From an uncultured Microbulbifer sp. (GTDB taxonomy: Bacteria; Pseudomonadota; Gammaproteobacteria; Pseudomonadales; Cellvibrionaceae), in the NCBI RefSeq assembly GCF_947498635.1, contig NZ_CANMKV010000006.1:88808-152807 (forward strand): a stretch of DNA of 64,000 nucleotides, in the 5' to 3' direction. Made by a program: the position numbers and the translations under genes. The notes under the pieces were generated by a model. It was not told the DNA's origin, made no database searches, and saw only the letters and a list, made by a program, of their open reading frames with translations. Position 1 is the stretch's first letter. Each line of letters opens with the position of its first letter. Positions 10,738 through 20,803 of the stretch are shown here, piece by piece.

Positions 10738-12012
10738 CTATTTGTACGGACAGCACCGGTTGGTAATATGATCAATAAAATCCTGTTCGAACAGTTTCAA
10801 TGCACTTTGTAGCGGTTCCGCCGCACCAGGGGCCAGAGCACAGAAGGTTTTTCCAGGACCAATCCTTTGACACTGTTCACGTAATAGATCTAGGTCCTCG
10901 GGTAAGCCCTCGCCATCTTCAATTCGCTGCAATACTTTGACAATCCATGGAAGACCATCGCGACAGGGGGTGCACCAACCACAGGATTCGCGAGCAAAGA
11001 ACTGGGATAGGTTTAGTACCAGCCCGACAGGACAAGTTTTATCGTCCAGGACTATGATGGTACCTGTGCCCATACGACTACCAGCTTTGCCGATTACATC
11101 GTAATCCATGGGTAGATCCAGATGATCCGGTCCCAAGAAATCCGTGGAGCCGCCACCTGGTAGAAAGCCTTTAAGTCTCAGTCCGTCGCGCATGCCACCG
11201 GCATGCTGCTCAATGATTTCCCGGATCGGGGTGCCCATGGGCAGTTCCCAGGTACCTGGGTTCTTAACTTTACCGCTTACCCCAAAAATTTTGCTGCCAG
11301 CATCTTGCTCCAGTCCAAGTCCTCGATACCAGTCGACCCCGAGAGCAACCAAGTGGGGGATATTACAGAAGGTCTCTACATTGTTTACCACCGTGGGTTT
11401 GCCCCACAAACCGCTCACCTGCGGAAATGGTGGTTTAGCCCTGGGGATTGCACGGCGCCCTTCCAGGGCGTTGAGAAGCGCCGTTTCTTCTCCACAGATG
11501 TAATTACCAGCACTGCGGTGAATAAAAATATCCAGGGAAAAACCACTGTCGAGAATATTGTTGCCGAGAAGACCCTGGGATTTAGCTTCATTGATAGCCA
11601 ATTCCAAGCGCTCTGCCGCCAGGTGGTATTCGCCGCGAATAAAAATATAACCAATCGACGCCCCTATGGCATAGGCAGCAATGGCCATACCTTCAAGCAA
11701 TAGATGAGGATCCCTTTCCATTAGGAGTCTGTCTTTGAAAGTACCGGGTTCCATTTCATCGGCATTACAGACTATAAATTTTTGCTTCGGTGCGTCCTCA
11801 CCATGGGGAACAAAACTCCATTTGAGACCGGTGTTAAATCCCGCACCGCCACGTCCGCGAAGCCCGCCATCCTTTACGAGAGTGACAATGTTATTCGGCT
11901 CCATGGTGAGTGCTTTACGCCACCCCGCATAGCCATCATTCGCCAAATAACTGGCGATGTCAGCTGCGATATTTTTCCCAGTGATATTTTTAGTCAGTGG
12001 ATTTGTCAGCAT
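10738..12012 (-). CDS. nuoF: NADH-quinone oxidoreductase subunit F (FMN and NADH binding)
   Basis: This 424-residue flavoprotein subunit oxidises NADH. The glycine-rich GLRGRGGAGFNTGLKW segment near residue 50 binds FMN and NADH, and ESCGWCTPCRDG near residue 345 binds the N3 4Fe-4S cluster. Its start lies 23 bases inside nuoE. Confidence 0.97.
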   Translation of the reverse strand: MLTNPLTKNITGKNIAADIASYLANDGYAGWRKALTMEPNNIVTLVKDGGLRGRGGAGFNTGLKWSFVPHGEDAPKQKFIVCNADEMEPGTFKDRLLMERDPHLLLEGMAIAAYAIGASIGYIFIRGEYHLAAERLELAINEAKSQGLLGNNILDSGFSLDIFIHRSAGNYICGEETALLNALEGRRAIPRAKPPFPQVSGLWGKPTVVNNVETFCNIPHLVALGVDWYRGLGLEQDAGSKIFGVSGKVKNPGTWELPMGTPIREIIEQHAGGMRDGLRLKGFLPGGGSTDFLGPDHLDLPMDYDVIGKAGSRMGTGTIIVLDDKTCPVGLVLNLSQFFARESCGWCTPCRDGLPWIVKVLQRIEDGEGLPEDLDLLREQCQRIGPGKTFCALAPGAAEPLQSALKLFEQDFIDHITNRCCPYK

Positions 12013-12556
12013 GAAGTTGTTTCTTTTTATCGATTAACGTGTCGATAGTGTCTTCATCGAGATTTCTGTACATCTCCTCGCCCAACATCAATACCGGTGC
12101 TTTGTCGCAGTCCCCAAGACAGGGCATTTCCAACAGGGTAAATATCCCGTCCTTGGAGGTTTCACCGGGCTTTATTTCCAGACTCTGGCAAATATGTTTT
12201 TGAAGTTGGTCGCACCCCATTACCCAACAACTTGCGCTTTTACATAAGTAAATGACCTCCTTACCGACTGGCTGGCGAAATATCAGTTGAAAATAGGTCG
12301 CCACACTTTCCAGTTGGGTTACAGGAATCTTCAGATAGTTTGCAATGGCGTGAATGCTGTTGTCCGAAATCCAGCCCCGATGTTTTTGGACGATTCTGAG
12401 TGCTTCTAAACCCACGGAGGATTTTCCTTCATAGTGTTTGGCCTCCTCGTCAATTTCCAATTTTTCCTCATCGGTGAGGATTGCGGAGATTTTGTCTGGA
12501 TCGCTGTTACTATGCTCCATTACTTCAATTGGTTCCGGTTCTAATAAGCTGGACAT
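11990..12556 (-). CDS. nuoE: NADH-quinone oxidoreductase subunit E (2Fe-2S)
   Basis: This 188-residue thioredoxin-like subunit carries the N1a 2Fe-2S cluster, with ligands in CKSASCWVMGCDQL and CLGDCDKAPVL. A good AGAGGAGG ribosome-binding site precedes the ATG. 134 bp separate it from nuoCD. The N-terminal 35 residues are acidic and longer than the core family. Confidence 0.96.
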   Translation of the reverse strand: MSSLLEPEPIEVMEHSNSDPDKISAILTDEEKLEIDEEAKHYEGKSSVGLEALRIVQKHRGWISDNSIHAIANYLKIPVTQLESVATYFQLIFRQPVGKEVIYLCKSASCWVMGCDQLQKHICQSLEIKPGETSKDGIFTLLEMPCLGDCDKAPVLMLGEEMYRNLDEDTIDTLIDKKKQLHADKSTD

Positions 12557-12690
12557 TTGCGCCTCCTCTGGCGATAACGTGGAGGCATTTAGAAAATTCT
12601 ATTGCCGCCCGCTGGTTTCGCGGCCTTATGACATAGAACTGTGAGCTTCACTGGTCCTCTCCGCTTATGTGAGCTTTGGTCACTTTTTTA

Positions 12691-14496
12691 TTAGCGGTCA
12701 ACGTCAGCCATGACAAAGTCAATACTGGCAATAATCGCAATCAAATCGGCGATTAGCAGTCCCCGAGACATCAATGGAATCATTTGCAAGTGTGGAAATG
12801 AGGGCGTGCGTATTCTGGTCCTGTATGAAGTTGTTCCCCCATCACTCACAATTTGATAACTATTTAATCCCTTAGTGGCCTCAATAGGAAAGCACACTTC
12901 ACCGGCTGGCATTACCGGACCCCAGCTATTGTTTACAAAGTGTTGGATGAGAGTTTCTATGTCCTGCATGGTCCGCCCCTTTCGTGGCGGCGTGGTGAGT
13001 GGGTGGTCGGATTTATACGGTCCCGCAGGCATATTTTCCAGACACTGGCGAATAATACGCAAGCTTTGCCACATCTCATCGACCCTCACCCGGCAGCGGT
13101 CGAAACAGTCACCTCCATCATAACTGGGAATATCAAATTCAAATTGTTCATAACTACTGTAGGGACGCTTTTTACGTAGATCCCATTCAAGCCCGGTGGC
13201 ACGTAAGCCGGGACCTGTAACCCCCCACTCCATGGCTTCAGCGGTATTGTAGACACCTATCCCGCGAGTGCGTTTTTGTAGCAGTTTATTCTTGATCACC
13301 ATGCCGTCGTAGTCGCGTAATCGTGCGGGCATGTAATCAAGAAATTCCCGTACCATTTTATCCCAACCTTCCGGAAGGTCCTGGGCCACGCCACCAATGC
13401 GAAACCATGCGGGGTGCATGCGCCCGCCAGTGATCGCCTCAACAATACCAAAGAGTTTCTCCCGGTCGATAAACATATAAAAGACCGGTGACATCTGCCC
13501 AACATCCTGGGCAAAGGTGCCAAAAAATACCAGATGGCTGGAGATTCGGAAAAACTCGCACAACATCACTCGGATAATCTGCGCGCGTTCGGGAACCTGA
13601 ATCCCAGCGAGTTGTTCCAGGGCCATTACGTAGGGCAGGTTATTCATCACCCCACCCAGGTAGTCGATACGGTCTGTATATGGGACGTAAGTGTGCCAGG
13701 CCTGACGCTCAGCCATTTTTTCGGCGCCACGGTGGTGGTAGCCAATATCTGGTACGGCATCCACAATCTGCTCACCGTCAAGTTGCAGGGCTATACGAAA
13801 AACGCCGTGCACGCTGGGGTGATTGGGCCCAAGATTGAGAAACATAAACTCCGCATCTTCACTGGCACGGGCCATGCCCCAGTCTTCAGGGCGGAACAGC
13901 AAAGCCTCCTGCTCCTTGCGTTCCTTTTCTTCAGACAGGCTAAAGGGGTCTACCTCAGTGGCGCGGGCATGGTGATCTTTGCGCAGGGGATGCCCTTTCC
14001 AAGTTGTTGGCATCATGATCCGGCACAGATTTGGATGGCCGTCAAAGTGGATTCCAAAGAGGTCCCAGACCTCTCGCTCATACCAGTTGGCGTTTTCCCA
14101 CTCAGCAGATATTGATGGGAGTGAGAGGTTGGCTTCGGGCAGTGCTATCTTGATGCGAATAAACAAATTTCGGGTAAAAGACAGGAGCTGATAGACCACC
14201 GTGAAGTCGCTGCTGGGTTGTTTTTCCGGTCCTTCGCCCCGGTTTACTCGCAGCCGCTCATCGATGGCGCTGATGTCGTAGAGCATGGCGAATGGGCGAG
14301 AAATTTCCAGCTTAAGGAAGCGCAAAAGAGGAATTAAGGATTGGGTATCAACCCACAGGGTTGGCATGTCACCGCTGTCGGGCTGCAGCCAGTAGTTATG
14401 GAAACGATACTCCTGGTCGAGATTCCGTAGGAATACACCAGCCTCCTTGCTATAGGCCGTTTCACGATGCACGCTCTTCGCTATAACGCCAGTCAT
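12691..14496 (-). CDS. nuoCD: NADH-quinone oxidoreductase fused subunit C/D
   Basis: This 601-residue fusion has the NuoC domain (about residues 1-200, including [20 protein letters not shown]) joined to the NuoD domain (about 210-601, including [14 protein letters not shown] and [13 protein letters not shown]). NuoD lines the quinone cavity. The fusion is the usual gammaproteobacterial state (Escherichia, Pseudomonas). It ends with the conserved [10 protein letters not shown]. Confidence 0.97.
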   Translation of the reverse strand: MTGVIAKSVHRETAYSKEAGVFLRNLDQEYRFHNYWLQPDSGDMPTLWVDTQSLIPLLRFLKLEISRPFAMLYDISAIDERLRVNRGEGPEKQPSSDFTVVYQLLSFTRNLFIRIKIALPEANLSLPSISAEWENANWYEREVWDLFGIHFDGHPNLCRIMMPTTWKGHPLRKDHHARATEVDPFSLSEEKERKEQEALLFRPEDWGMARASEDAEFMFLNLGPNHPSVHGVFRIALQLDGEQIVDAVPDIGYHHRGAEKMAERQAWHTYVPYTDRIDYLGGVMNNLPYVMALEQLAGIQVPERAQIIRVMLCEFFRISSHLVFFGTFAQDVGQMSPVFYMFIDREKLFGIVEAITGGRMHPAWFRIGGVAQDLPEGWDKMVREFLDYMPARLRDYDGMVIKNKLLQKRTRGIGVYNTAEAMEWGVTGPGLRATGLEWDLRKKRPYSSYEQFEFDIPSYDGGDCFDRCRVRVDEMWQSLRIIRQCLENMPAGPYKSDHPLTTPPRKGRTMQDIETLIQHFVNNSWGPVMPAGEVCFPIEATKGLNSYQIVSDGGTTSYRTRIRTPSFPHLQMIPLMSRGLLIADLIAIIASIDFVMADVDR

Positions 14497-14541
14497 CGGT
14501 TTTCCCGTTGTTATTGTTTTGTATGAAAAGTTAAAGTGCAG

Positions 14542-15189
14542 TTAGACCGTATCTGGCGCACGCAATATTTCTGTGCGCATCCGTTCCTCCCGGTGTAAAT
14601 CACGCTGGCTCTGTTTAGGAATCTGCCTGGTACCCTGTTCATCTACAACCCAGCTGAGACTTCTGCGCTCAGCTGCGACCGATTTTTGTAGAAGGGTGAG
14701 GCCTTGCAACAACGCCTCGGGCCGGGGGGGGCAGCCAGGGACGTATACATCGACGGGGAGGAATTTATCGACGCCCTGTACAACGCTATAAATATCGTAC
14801 ATGCCCCCTGAGTTGGCGCAGGAACCCATGGAAATTACCCAGCGAGGCTCAATCATTTGTTCATAGAGGCGCTGGATTACCGGAGCCATTTTCAAAAATA
14901 CCGTACCGGAGATAACAATCAGGTCTGCCTGTCGTGGTGTTGCACGGATAACCTCAGCACCGAATCGAGAAATATCGTGTCGGCTGGTAAACGCAGTGGC
15001 CATTTCTACGTAGCAGCAGGAGAGCCCAAAATTAAATGGCCAAAGTGAATTGGATCGGCCCCAGGCGACCAGCTCTTCCAGCTTGCCGAGTAAGATATTT
15101 TTCTGCAGTTCCTCTCCCAGATCTTCGCTGTTCTCCTGGTGGGAGTCGGTGGCGATTACCTTTTCGGCTTTACTCAGCTGCCAGCGCAT
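14542..15189 (-). CDS. nuoB: NADH-quinone oxidoreductase subunit B (N2 cluster)
   Basis: This 215-residue subunit carries the N2 4Fe-4S cluster that reduces quinone. Ligands are the tandem cysteines in [25 protein letters not shown] and [14 protein letters not shown]. It lies 45 bp before nuoCD and about 20 bp after nuoA. Confidence 0.97.
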   Translation of the reverse strand: MRWQLSKAEKVIATDSHQENSEDLGEELQKNILLGKLEELVAWGRSNSLWPFNFGLSCCYVEMATAFTSRHDISRFGAEVIRATPRQADLIVISGTVFLKMAPVIQRLYEQMIEPRWVISMGSCANSGGMYDIYSVVQGVDKFLPVDVYVPGCPPRPEALLQGLTLLQKSVAAERRSLSWVVDEQGTRQIPKQSQRDLHREERMRTEILRAPDTV

Positions 15190-15209
15190 GATTTTTTCCA
15201 GTCAGTCTT

Positions 15210-15623
15210 TTATTGATGATTTTTATGGTCGCTCAGGCTCTTCTGATGACCACCCCATTCCAGGGCGCCCAAGCGCCAAAGGTAGATCAATCCCACCAAC
15301 AGAATCACGATAAAAATAGTGGCTTCTATAAAACCGAGTAGCCCGGTTTCGTAGAACGCAATAGACCAGCTAAAGAGATAGATAGCCTCCAGATCGAAAA
15401 CAATGAATAAAATGGCAACAAGATAGTAGGCGACTGAAATACGTAGGCGTGCGCTACCCTGTGAGATAATCCCCGACTCGAAGGGCTCATCGGTTGCAGG
15501 ATCTCGGCGTTTTTGCCCGAGGAAATAAGATAGGCTGAGCATCAATACGATGAGAGCGATTACAGCGGCACAGTAAACGATGAGTGGCCACACTTCTGGA
15601 TTGAGTTGCTCTGGGTAGTTCAA
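15210..15623 (-). CDS. nuoA: NADH-quinone oxidoreductase subunit A
   Basis: This 137-residue subunit has three membrane helices and is the first gene of the operon. The conserved segment KRRDPATDEPFESGI precedes the second helix, and VAILFIVFDLEAIYLF is characteristic of NuoA. The frame opens at TTG (15623), immediately after AAAAGGAAG, which is too close for an ordinary ribosome-binding site, so the exact start is uncertain. Confidence 0.95.
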   Translation of the reverse strand: MNYPEQLNPEVWPLIVYCAAVIALIVLMLSLSYFLGQKRRDPATDEPFESGIISQGSARLRISVAYYLVAILFIVFDLEAIYLFSWSIAFYETGLLGFIEATIFIVILLVGLIYLWRLGALEWGGHQKSLSDHKNHQ

Positions 15624-16088
15624 CTTCCTTTTCCCCGCTGTTCTGCCGGGCCCTGGCCCGAGTGGATCATCGATACCGCAGTGAAAATCACTGAGTTAAT
15701 TTTGATGGGAAACGTTTCTGGAAAATGAAAATAGATTGAATAAGGGATTTTTATTTTTTGGCTCTGCACCTGTTGTAGGGAATACACTGTAATCCCAACG
15801 CGCTTGTCTGGCCGTTTACTGTTTATAAGGCCTTGCGGCAGATTGCGCCAGTTTTGCGTTGGACCGTTTATTTATTACGGTTTATGTTTTTATGAGGGGA
15901 GATTCTGTAAAAATTAACGACAGTGAGATTGGTGGTCTAGGAATGGAGTTGAGATAAAATTGACGAGACAAAAAACTGAAGGAAAAAAGTAGCCGAAGCT
16001 AAACAGGCCAAACTAAAAAACTGGCGGGATGGAACAGGGAGTTGAGCCTCCTGTTCCGGTGTCATCCGGTTAATGGAATGAACCTTGG
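15624..16088. other. Intergenic region upstream of nuoA
   Basis: 465 bp without a recognisable gene. It must contain the promoter and leader of the minus-strand nuo operon, but I could not place a convincing promoter. At about 16031-16057 there is a hairpin (GGAACAGG ... CCTGTTCC) followed on the minus strand by a short T-run. It could be the old terminator of the adjoining broken valS copy. Confidence 0.4.
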
Positions 16089-17018
16089 TTACAGATTGCT
16101 GATTTCCACTAACTGTTGCTACAGGCGATCCTAGGCATTTTTCATTTCTGTGAGTCTGTCTTTTTCTTTGGCAACGACGTCGGCCGGCGCCTTGTCGACA
16201 ACCTTTGGATTGTTCAGTTTGCCCTCGACACGTGACAGATCTTTTACGAGCTTGTCGATTTCCTTTTGCAGGCGTGCGCTTTCGGCCTTGATATCGATTA
16301 GGCCGGCCATGGGACCAGCAGTTCCATATCGCCCACCAGGGCGGTGGCGGAGGCTGGAGCGTTCTCACCGGCTTCCAGCCAAGTGATATTTTCCAGACTA
16401 GCCAGTTTGGTCAGAAGACTTTGCGCTTGGTTCAGCAATTCGTTATCTCGTGAGGAGCCGCCACGTAAAATCAGAGGGATTTTCTTAGCGGGGGAAATAT
16501 TCATTTCTCTAGGGATATTACGCACCCCTTCGATCACCTGCTTCGACCAGGCAATGGCCGCTTCCGCCTCTTTATCGACTTTGTTGGCGTTGGACTCCGG
16601 GTGGTGCAGCAGCCTGATGTTTTCGCCCTCGGCGCCAGCCAGGGTTTTTACGCGCTGCCAGATTCCCTCGGTGATATAGGTCATCAGCGGGTGCGCCAAG
16701 CACAAAATGGTTTCCAGTACGCGGATCAGGGTGCGGCGGGCGCCTTTCTTAACGGCGTAGGAGGCGTTCTCGACCCAGACAAAGTCACATAGCACCCAGA
16801 TCATGCTTCTCGCGCACAGCCTCTTCCTGCGGTTGCTTTCGCTGTCGTACTAGGCGGGGATGTGGTGGACCCACCACAGCTGACGGGAAATACCCCAGTC
16901 CTGGATATCGCGTATCCAGGAGAAATCCATGTTTTCGTAGTTTTCGGGATGAACTCAACGCGGCCATCTTCAATTGCGACGATGGCCTCACAGGTCAGGG
17001 GCTGGGTTTTTACATACT
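16089..17018 (-). pseudogene. Broken, internally deleted second copy of valS
   Basis: Minus-strand remnants match the intact valS at 43281-46055. Reading from 17018 they resemble the valS stretch [16 protein letters not shown], continue to EKHNLG, then jump over several hundred codons to the region before [10 protein letters not shown] and on to the valS C-terminus (TAA complement at 16089-16091). Frames are broken at several places, so no full product can be made. It is clearly diverged from the intact gene. It sits between nuoA and the cassette array, in the same orientation as the real valS on the far side. Confidence 0.9.
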
Positions 17019-17020
17019 GC

Positions 17021-17093
17021 CTCAATAACTTGCAGCTGCAACGCTGCGAAGTGTAAGTTGTGGGGCGCCGAAGGCGCGTAGTTGGTTGGGTTG
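17021..17093 (-). other. Candidate attC remnant, left end of array (interrupted by I1)
   Basis: Between the valS fragment and intron I1 there are palindromic stretches (GCAGCTGC, GCGCCGAAGGCGC) and a CAATAAC heptamer resembling the RYYYAAC core. The remainder of the inverse core lies after the intron (TTAGGAC at 17575). Weakly conserved. Confidence 0.35.
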
Positions 17094-17574
17094 ATACGCC
17101 CAGTATGGGTGTGGAGTAATGAGGTGAAAGTCCCCTGTAGGAAGATCAATATTTAATGGATTCTATCCAATGCTAACTACTAGCGAATGGCAACTGCAAC
17201 ACCATGAAGTCCTGTGGGAGGAAGCTGCTAGCAAAACTACGAGTTGACGAAAAGAAAAATCCTATAAGGCTTAGCCTGGAGGCGAGGTGACCAAGGGCAC
17301 CGAAGCCGGGTGATCTAACGGGCGGAGTCAATGAGGCAGTTGTGTAGTGAAAGCTCACGTTCTTATCTGGGGAGATCTGTTTAACTTACTGCTATGAAGT
17401 TGTCAGAGTGGCCGCTGACTCAGAAGTAGCGTATTGCCATGATACTCTACTCAAATGAAGAGCTGCTCGACAGTATCGTTGGGTAGAGATTCATAACTAA
17501 TAGGAGCCGCCCATTGCGGACCCGTATGATGGGTGGTCTAGGGGCCGGTAGCTAGAAACTACCGGCCCCCCGAT
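17094..17574 (+). mobile_element. Group II intron-like element I1 (short form, internal deletion)
   Basis: 481 bp copy of the ORF-less element. It starts ATACG (usual GTACG), carries GTGAAAGTCCC, and ends with a domain V-like hairpin and a domain VI-like hairpin GCCGGTAG/CTACCGGC. About 220 bp of the middle are missing between an AGTAG and the following CGCACTG-type sequence, exactly as in I6. The bulged branch-point A of other copies is replaced (GGCCCCCC), and the antisense -10 hexamer is degraded, so this copy is probably inactive. Confidence 0.75.
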
Positions 17575-17597
17575 TTAGGACAATAAATACCCTCACA

Positions 17598-18164
17598 TTA
17601 CTCTTCTTTCTCTAAGTTCCTACGAGCTACGCCTATAAAAAATCGCTTCCATATTTTGGTTGATTCATCGAACGTTAGAAACTCCTTCACTACGGAACCA
17701 TCGGCTTGCCGTGAATAAACTCCCCTTATGGCAGATACAGGTTCACCATTATTCGGATAGATGCGACCCTCTAATACAAAATCACCATTTTCAACTAAAC
17801 CACCAGAGTAATCTATATGATAGCGAGGGCTCATCCATACTTGTCGCCACTTTCCGGTAGCAGGATCCACAAAATTCATCCCTGTCCCAGTACCACCGAA
17901 TAATGTCGACCAGTCTTCATGGATAAGGCAGCCTTGCTCTTTTTTAGAATAAACTTGAGCAGCGATTTTTTTTCCATCCATCGTAAAAAAATCCCAGCGG
18001 CCAACCAAAAAATCCAGGTCGCGGTATGGTGAACGATTTTCACTGCAGACGGGTGTCTGAGATTGAATTTTCGATTTAGGGAGAGAGTTGCCGAATACTA
18101 TAGTTGTATATAGAAAAAGAAATATTGAAATTACAGTGCTTGCTGTTGGAGCTAATTTATTCAT
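17598..18164 (-). CDS. Cassette: exported DUF1579-like protein
   Basis: This 188-residue protein has an N-terminal hydrophobic signal sequence (residues about 8-25, ending near VFGNS). The mature part has the pattern DLDFLVGRWDFF then a run of beta-strand-like segments, resembling DUF1579/lipocalin-like small ligand-binding barrels. Function unknown. A GAGGA ribosome-binding site precedes the ATG. Its stop lies 23 bp beyond the 3' end of intron I1. A promoter in the antisense strand of truncated element I2 could drive it. Confidence 0.75.
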   Translation of the reverse strand: MNKLAPTASTVISIFLFLYTTIVFGNSLPKSKIQSQTPVCSENRSPYRDLDFLVGRWDFFTMDGKKIAAQVYSKKEQGCLIHEDWSTLFGGTGTGMNFVDPATGKWRQVWMSPRYHIDYSGGLVENGDFVLEGRIYPNNGEPVSAIRGVYSRQADGSVVKEFLTFDESTKIWKRFFIGVARRNLEKEE

Positions 18165-18181
18165 TATGTCCTCATATTTAT

Positions 18182-18251
18182 GCCCTAATGCCTCAACAAC
18201 CGGCTGACGGTATGCCGGTCCGATGCCAAAGGCACGTAGTTGATTGAATTG
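18182..18251 (-). other. attC-like site interrupted by I2
   Basis: About 70 bp between the start of the preceding cassette gene and element I2, containing the hairpin ACCGGC(N9)GCCGGT and ending AATTG at the insertion point. Simple core heptamers are not well preserved. Confidence 0.4.
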
Positions 18252-18396
18252 GTACGCTTAGTATGGGCGTGGACTAATGGGGTAAAAGTCTCATATAGGT
18301 AGTTAACATTTAATGGGTTCCATTAAATGCTAACTACAAGCGAATGGCAACTGCAATACTGTGAGATCTTGTGGGGAGGAAGCCGCTAGCAAATAC
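18252..18396 (+). mobile_element. Group II intron-like element I2 (5' fragment only)
   Basis: The first about 145 bp of the element (GTACG start, domain I motifs, CCGCTAGCAAA) are followed by unrelated sequence. The 3' domains are missing. It retains the antisense promoter-like hexamers. Confidence 0.75.
18322..18350 (-). promoter_or_regulatory. Antisense promoter-like site in I2
   Basis: On the minus strand: TTGCCA, 17 bp, TTTAAT, each hexamer one base off consensus. It points at the cassette gene starting at 18164. Confidence 0.5.
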
Positions 18397-18729
18397 ATGA
18401 TTTATACTTTCGAGTAGCTGGGCAAGCTGAATCTCAACTCGCTAACGGTTACATTTACACGATCTTTTATAGAACATAAAAATATGTACCAATTACAATT
18501 GAGCACAGCGTTCGCATTTTCGACGAGGAAGGCTTCCCGCCCCCAACATTTAGGACAATACGTGGTAAGTTTCATTAAGCCCGCTTTACATGTTGTTGTT
18601 ATAGGGACGTCCGTTTGTAGTTTACATCAAGAAAGAACAAAATTTTTATATTTTGTCTTACAGTTGCTTGTTAATATGAGATAATAATAGACTTATTTCT
18701 CAGCCCATTTGTAGTTTGGATTTATCTTA
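18397..18729. other. Junction region between truncated I2 and the ydgA-like gene
   Basis: 333 bp with no gene. It contains palindromic sequence around 18540-18610 ending in GTTGTTATAG, which could be a damaged attC. It also serves as the leader of the plus-strand gene at 18730. Confidence 0.3.
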
Positions 18730-20139
18730 ATGAAGAAATTATTAAGTGTATTGCTTCCAGCAGCAGTGCTTACTGGTGTTGTTGCACCGAAAATTGCCGG
18801 CATTCAACTTGAGTCATCCATTGATGAAATAGTCACTGCCGCGAATAAAAATTCGGCATACACGGTTGAAGTAAAAAACATGGATTCATCCTGGTTTTCA
18901 ACCCAGACCACCTTTTTAATAAGCATGGATCTCAATGCCTTCTCGGATGTATCAGATACCCCTGAACTTGAACCTTTTTCTGTAGAAGTAGATTTCAGTG
19001 CTTCCCATGGCCCCTTTCGCTTCGGTGAACATGCCGGTTTCGGATGGCTTGGCTGGACGCTAGAAGTTGCCGGTGATCAATTACGTGAACATTTGGTATG
19101 GGCTGAGCAAACTCCTTTTTACCTGGTTCATGGCAATATGAATGCTCTAGGTAGTTATTACTATAACGATAGCATTACGCCATTTACTACTGATATTGAA
19201 GATCATAAAGCTCAGTTAACTTTCAGCGGTTTTCAGGGTAAAGGGCAATATCAGGATGGGCAACTAACTTACCACGGAGGTGCCGATAGTCTTACCGTCA
19301 CTTCTGAGTTAAGGGACGTCAACGTTGAAAGGTTGACTATGGATATGACCATGCCTTCCTCCCTTAAGGCAATATTTGAAAGTGCTTTTTATGATTCTGA
19401 TACAAAAATTAATTTTGGTGCGGTCAGGTTAAATGATAGTGAACAAAACGAAAATATTGACATTGCTGACCTATATGTAAAGGCCAGTACTGAATTCAAC
19501 CAAGAAAAACAACAGGGAAATATACAGGTTGCCTACGGCTCTAAAAAGGTCGAAATAGCTGATTTCCATGGTGAAGATCTGGCCCTTGAGATTGAGCTCG
19601 CCAATATCAGCCAAGAATTTTTGAAGTCTTATCAGGATTTTGCCAACTCAGTCAATACGCTGCCTGCTGAAGACGCAGGAGCTAAGGCTATGGAGTTTAT
19701 GAGCGCTAATCTGTTATCTTTAGTGGGCGGCGAGCCTCAAGTGAATATTACCAGCTTACGTGGTACTTTCCCGCAAGGTAGCTTTAACAGTAACCTTCAT
19801 GCTAGCTTAGTTGGCATTAGCGCGTTACCGGAGCAATCACTAGATCGGACTTTCTGGCTGTCACATGCCTTAGTTGACGGCAAACTAAGCGGGGATAAAG
19901 CCCTGATTGAATTTATGGCCGTACAAGTGATGAAAGTTCAATTGAAAAATAACCCGCAAACTCAAGGCATGAGTGAAGAGCAGCTGGAGCAAGTAGCTGC
20001 TCAACAAGTACCGACCATATTAGAGTCACTTGAGCAACAAGGTTTGTTAGTATCAACCAATGACAGCTACAGCTCTAATATCAGCCTGAAAGACAGCGAG
20101 TTTAAGGTTAATGAAAAACCTATACAGTTGCCCCTTTAG
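18730..20139 (+). CDS. DUF945 (YdgA-like) protein
   Basis: This 469-residue protein opens MKKLLSVLLPAAVLTGVVAP, a membrane anchor or signal, followed by a long beta-rich exported domain with the pattern YTVEVKNMDSSWFSTQ typical of YdgA/DUF945 proteins. These are periplasmic-facing proteins of poorly known role. It is on the strand opposite to the surrounding cassettes and is much longer than them, so it may be an insertion rather than a cassette. A terminator-like hairpin follows the stop. Confidence 0.8.
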   Translation: MKKLLSVLLPAAVLTGVVAPKIAGIQLESSIDEIVTAANKNSAYTVEVKNMDSSWFSTQTTFLISMDLNAFSDVSDTPELEPFSVEVDFSASHGPFRFGEHAGFGWLGWTLEVAGDQLREHLVWAEQTPFYLVHGNMNALGSYYYNDSITPFTTDIEDHKAQLTFSGFQGKGQYQDGQLTYHGGADSLTVTSELRDVNVERLTMDMTMPSSLKAIFESAFYDSDTKINFGAVRLNDSEQNENIDIADLYVKASTEFNQEKQQGNIQVAYGSKKVEIADFHGEDLALEIELANISQEFLKSYQDFANSVNTLPAEDAGAKAMEFMSANLLSLVGGEPQVNITSLRGTFPQGSFNSNLHASLVGISALPEQSLDRTFWLSHALVDGKLSGDKALIEFMAVQVMKVQLKNNPQTQGMSEEQLEQVAAQQVPTILESLEQQGLLVSTNDSYSSNISLKDSEFKVNEKPIQLPL

Positions 20140-20160
20140 CGGATATTAGTCGTTTGTGAT

Positions 20161-20187
20161 TGAAGTGGCTTATCTTAAGCCACTTCA
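20161..20187 (+). terminator. Hairpin after the DUF945 gene
   Basis: A near-perfect palindrome, TGAAGTGGCTTA / TAAGCCACTTCA, begins 22 bp after the stop and is followed by a short T-rich stretch (GATTTTC). Probably a Rho-independent terminator. Confidence 0.7.
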
Positions 20188-20272
20188 TGATTTTCTGCGT
20201 CAGTCTGACTGTTTGTTTCTCTTCTAAAACTGACGATTTGTCGATTTCTTGTGCTAACGGTGTTTACCTAAG

Positions 20273-20730
20273 CTATAAACAAAGCCGGACATGGTTTAGT
20301 TTTAGCATGGCTACCGAATGCTCCCTAGTTTTACGATAAAAGTCCTCTGCTCCTGAGACTGAAGCAGATCCTGGGGCTGCAAACATTCCGGTCATAATCT
20401 GACCATATTCGTAAAAATACAATTCGCCGGCTTCACTTGAAATATTTGTGCGAAGATCTTTGTCCGACTCCCAAGCTCTTTTATCGAAGAAAACGGTATG
20501 ATTAGCGGACTCCAATTCTGCCTCAAAGAACCCTTTATTCTTGAGGCAGCTAATTTCTTTTTGGTCGATAATCAAATCAGGGCAGATTCCAAATTTGTAA
20601 AATAATGGTTGGCGGAAAATATAGACTATGGCCTTTTCATTCTTCAGCTCGGCAACCTGATCAAACGCTGGCCCAGTTGCGGTGCAGCCTATTAGCACTA
20701 TTTAAAAATAAATAGAATCGTTCGCTTCAT
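20273..20730 (-). pseudogene. Cassette: lipoprotein gene with a one-base frameshift in the signal peptide
   Basis: From an ATG complement at 20728-20730 the frame reads MKRTILFIFK and then stops. The main frame resumes as VLIGCTATG, a perfect lipobox. Adding one A to the AAA run near 20703 joins them into a 152-residue lipoprotein (MKRTILFIFKIVLIGC...). The mature part (AIVYIFRQPLFYKFG, then DKRAWESD and ELYFYEYG) resembles DUF2846-type outer-membrane lipoproteins. It is either truly frameshifted or reflects a homopolymer base-calling error. Downstream of it, convergent, is the DUF945 gene. Confidence 0.7.
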
Positions 20731-20742
20731 TGATGCTGCTGA

Positions 20743-20803
20743 GTCATAACAGCCGCTACTTTGTGTTGTGAGGGCTGATGCTAGAAACTAACGGCTACCC
20801 GAT
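20743..20803 (+). mobile_element. Damaged attC with 3' scrap of element (I3)
   Basis: After CATAACAGCCGC (attC-like) comes only the 3' terminal hairpin of the element (GATGCTAGAAACTAACGGCTACCCGAT), ending at 20803. The scrap starts near 20770. The adjoining TTA at 20804 is the stop codon (TAA) of the next cassette gene, as in complete copies. Confidence 0.7.

Noticed and set aside
16298..16804. Possible short valyl-tRNA-synthetase-like gene
   Set aside because: It is one frame of the degraded valS copy, lacking both catalytic motifs, with frame breaks on both sides.
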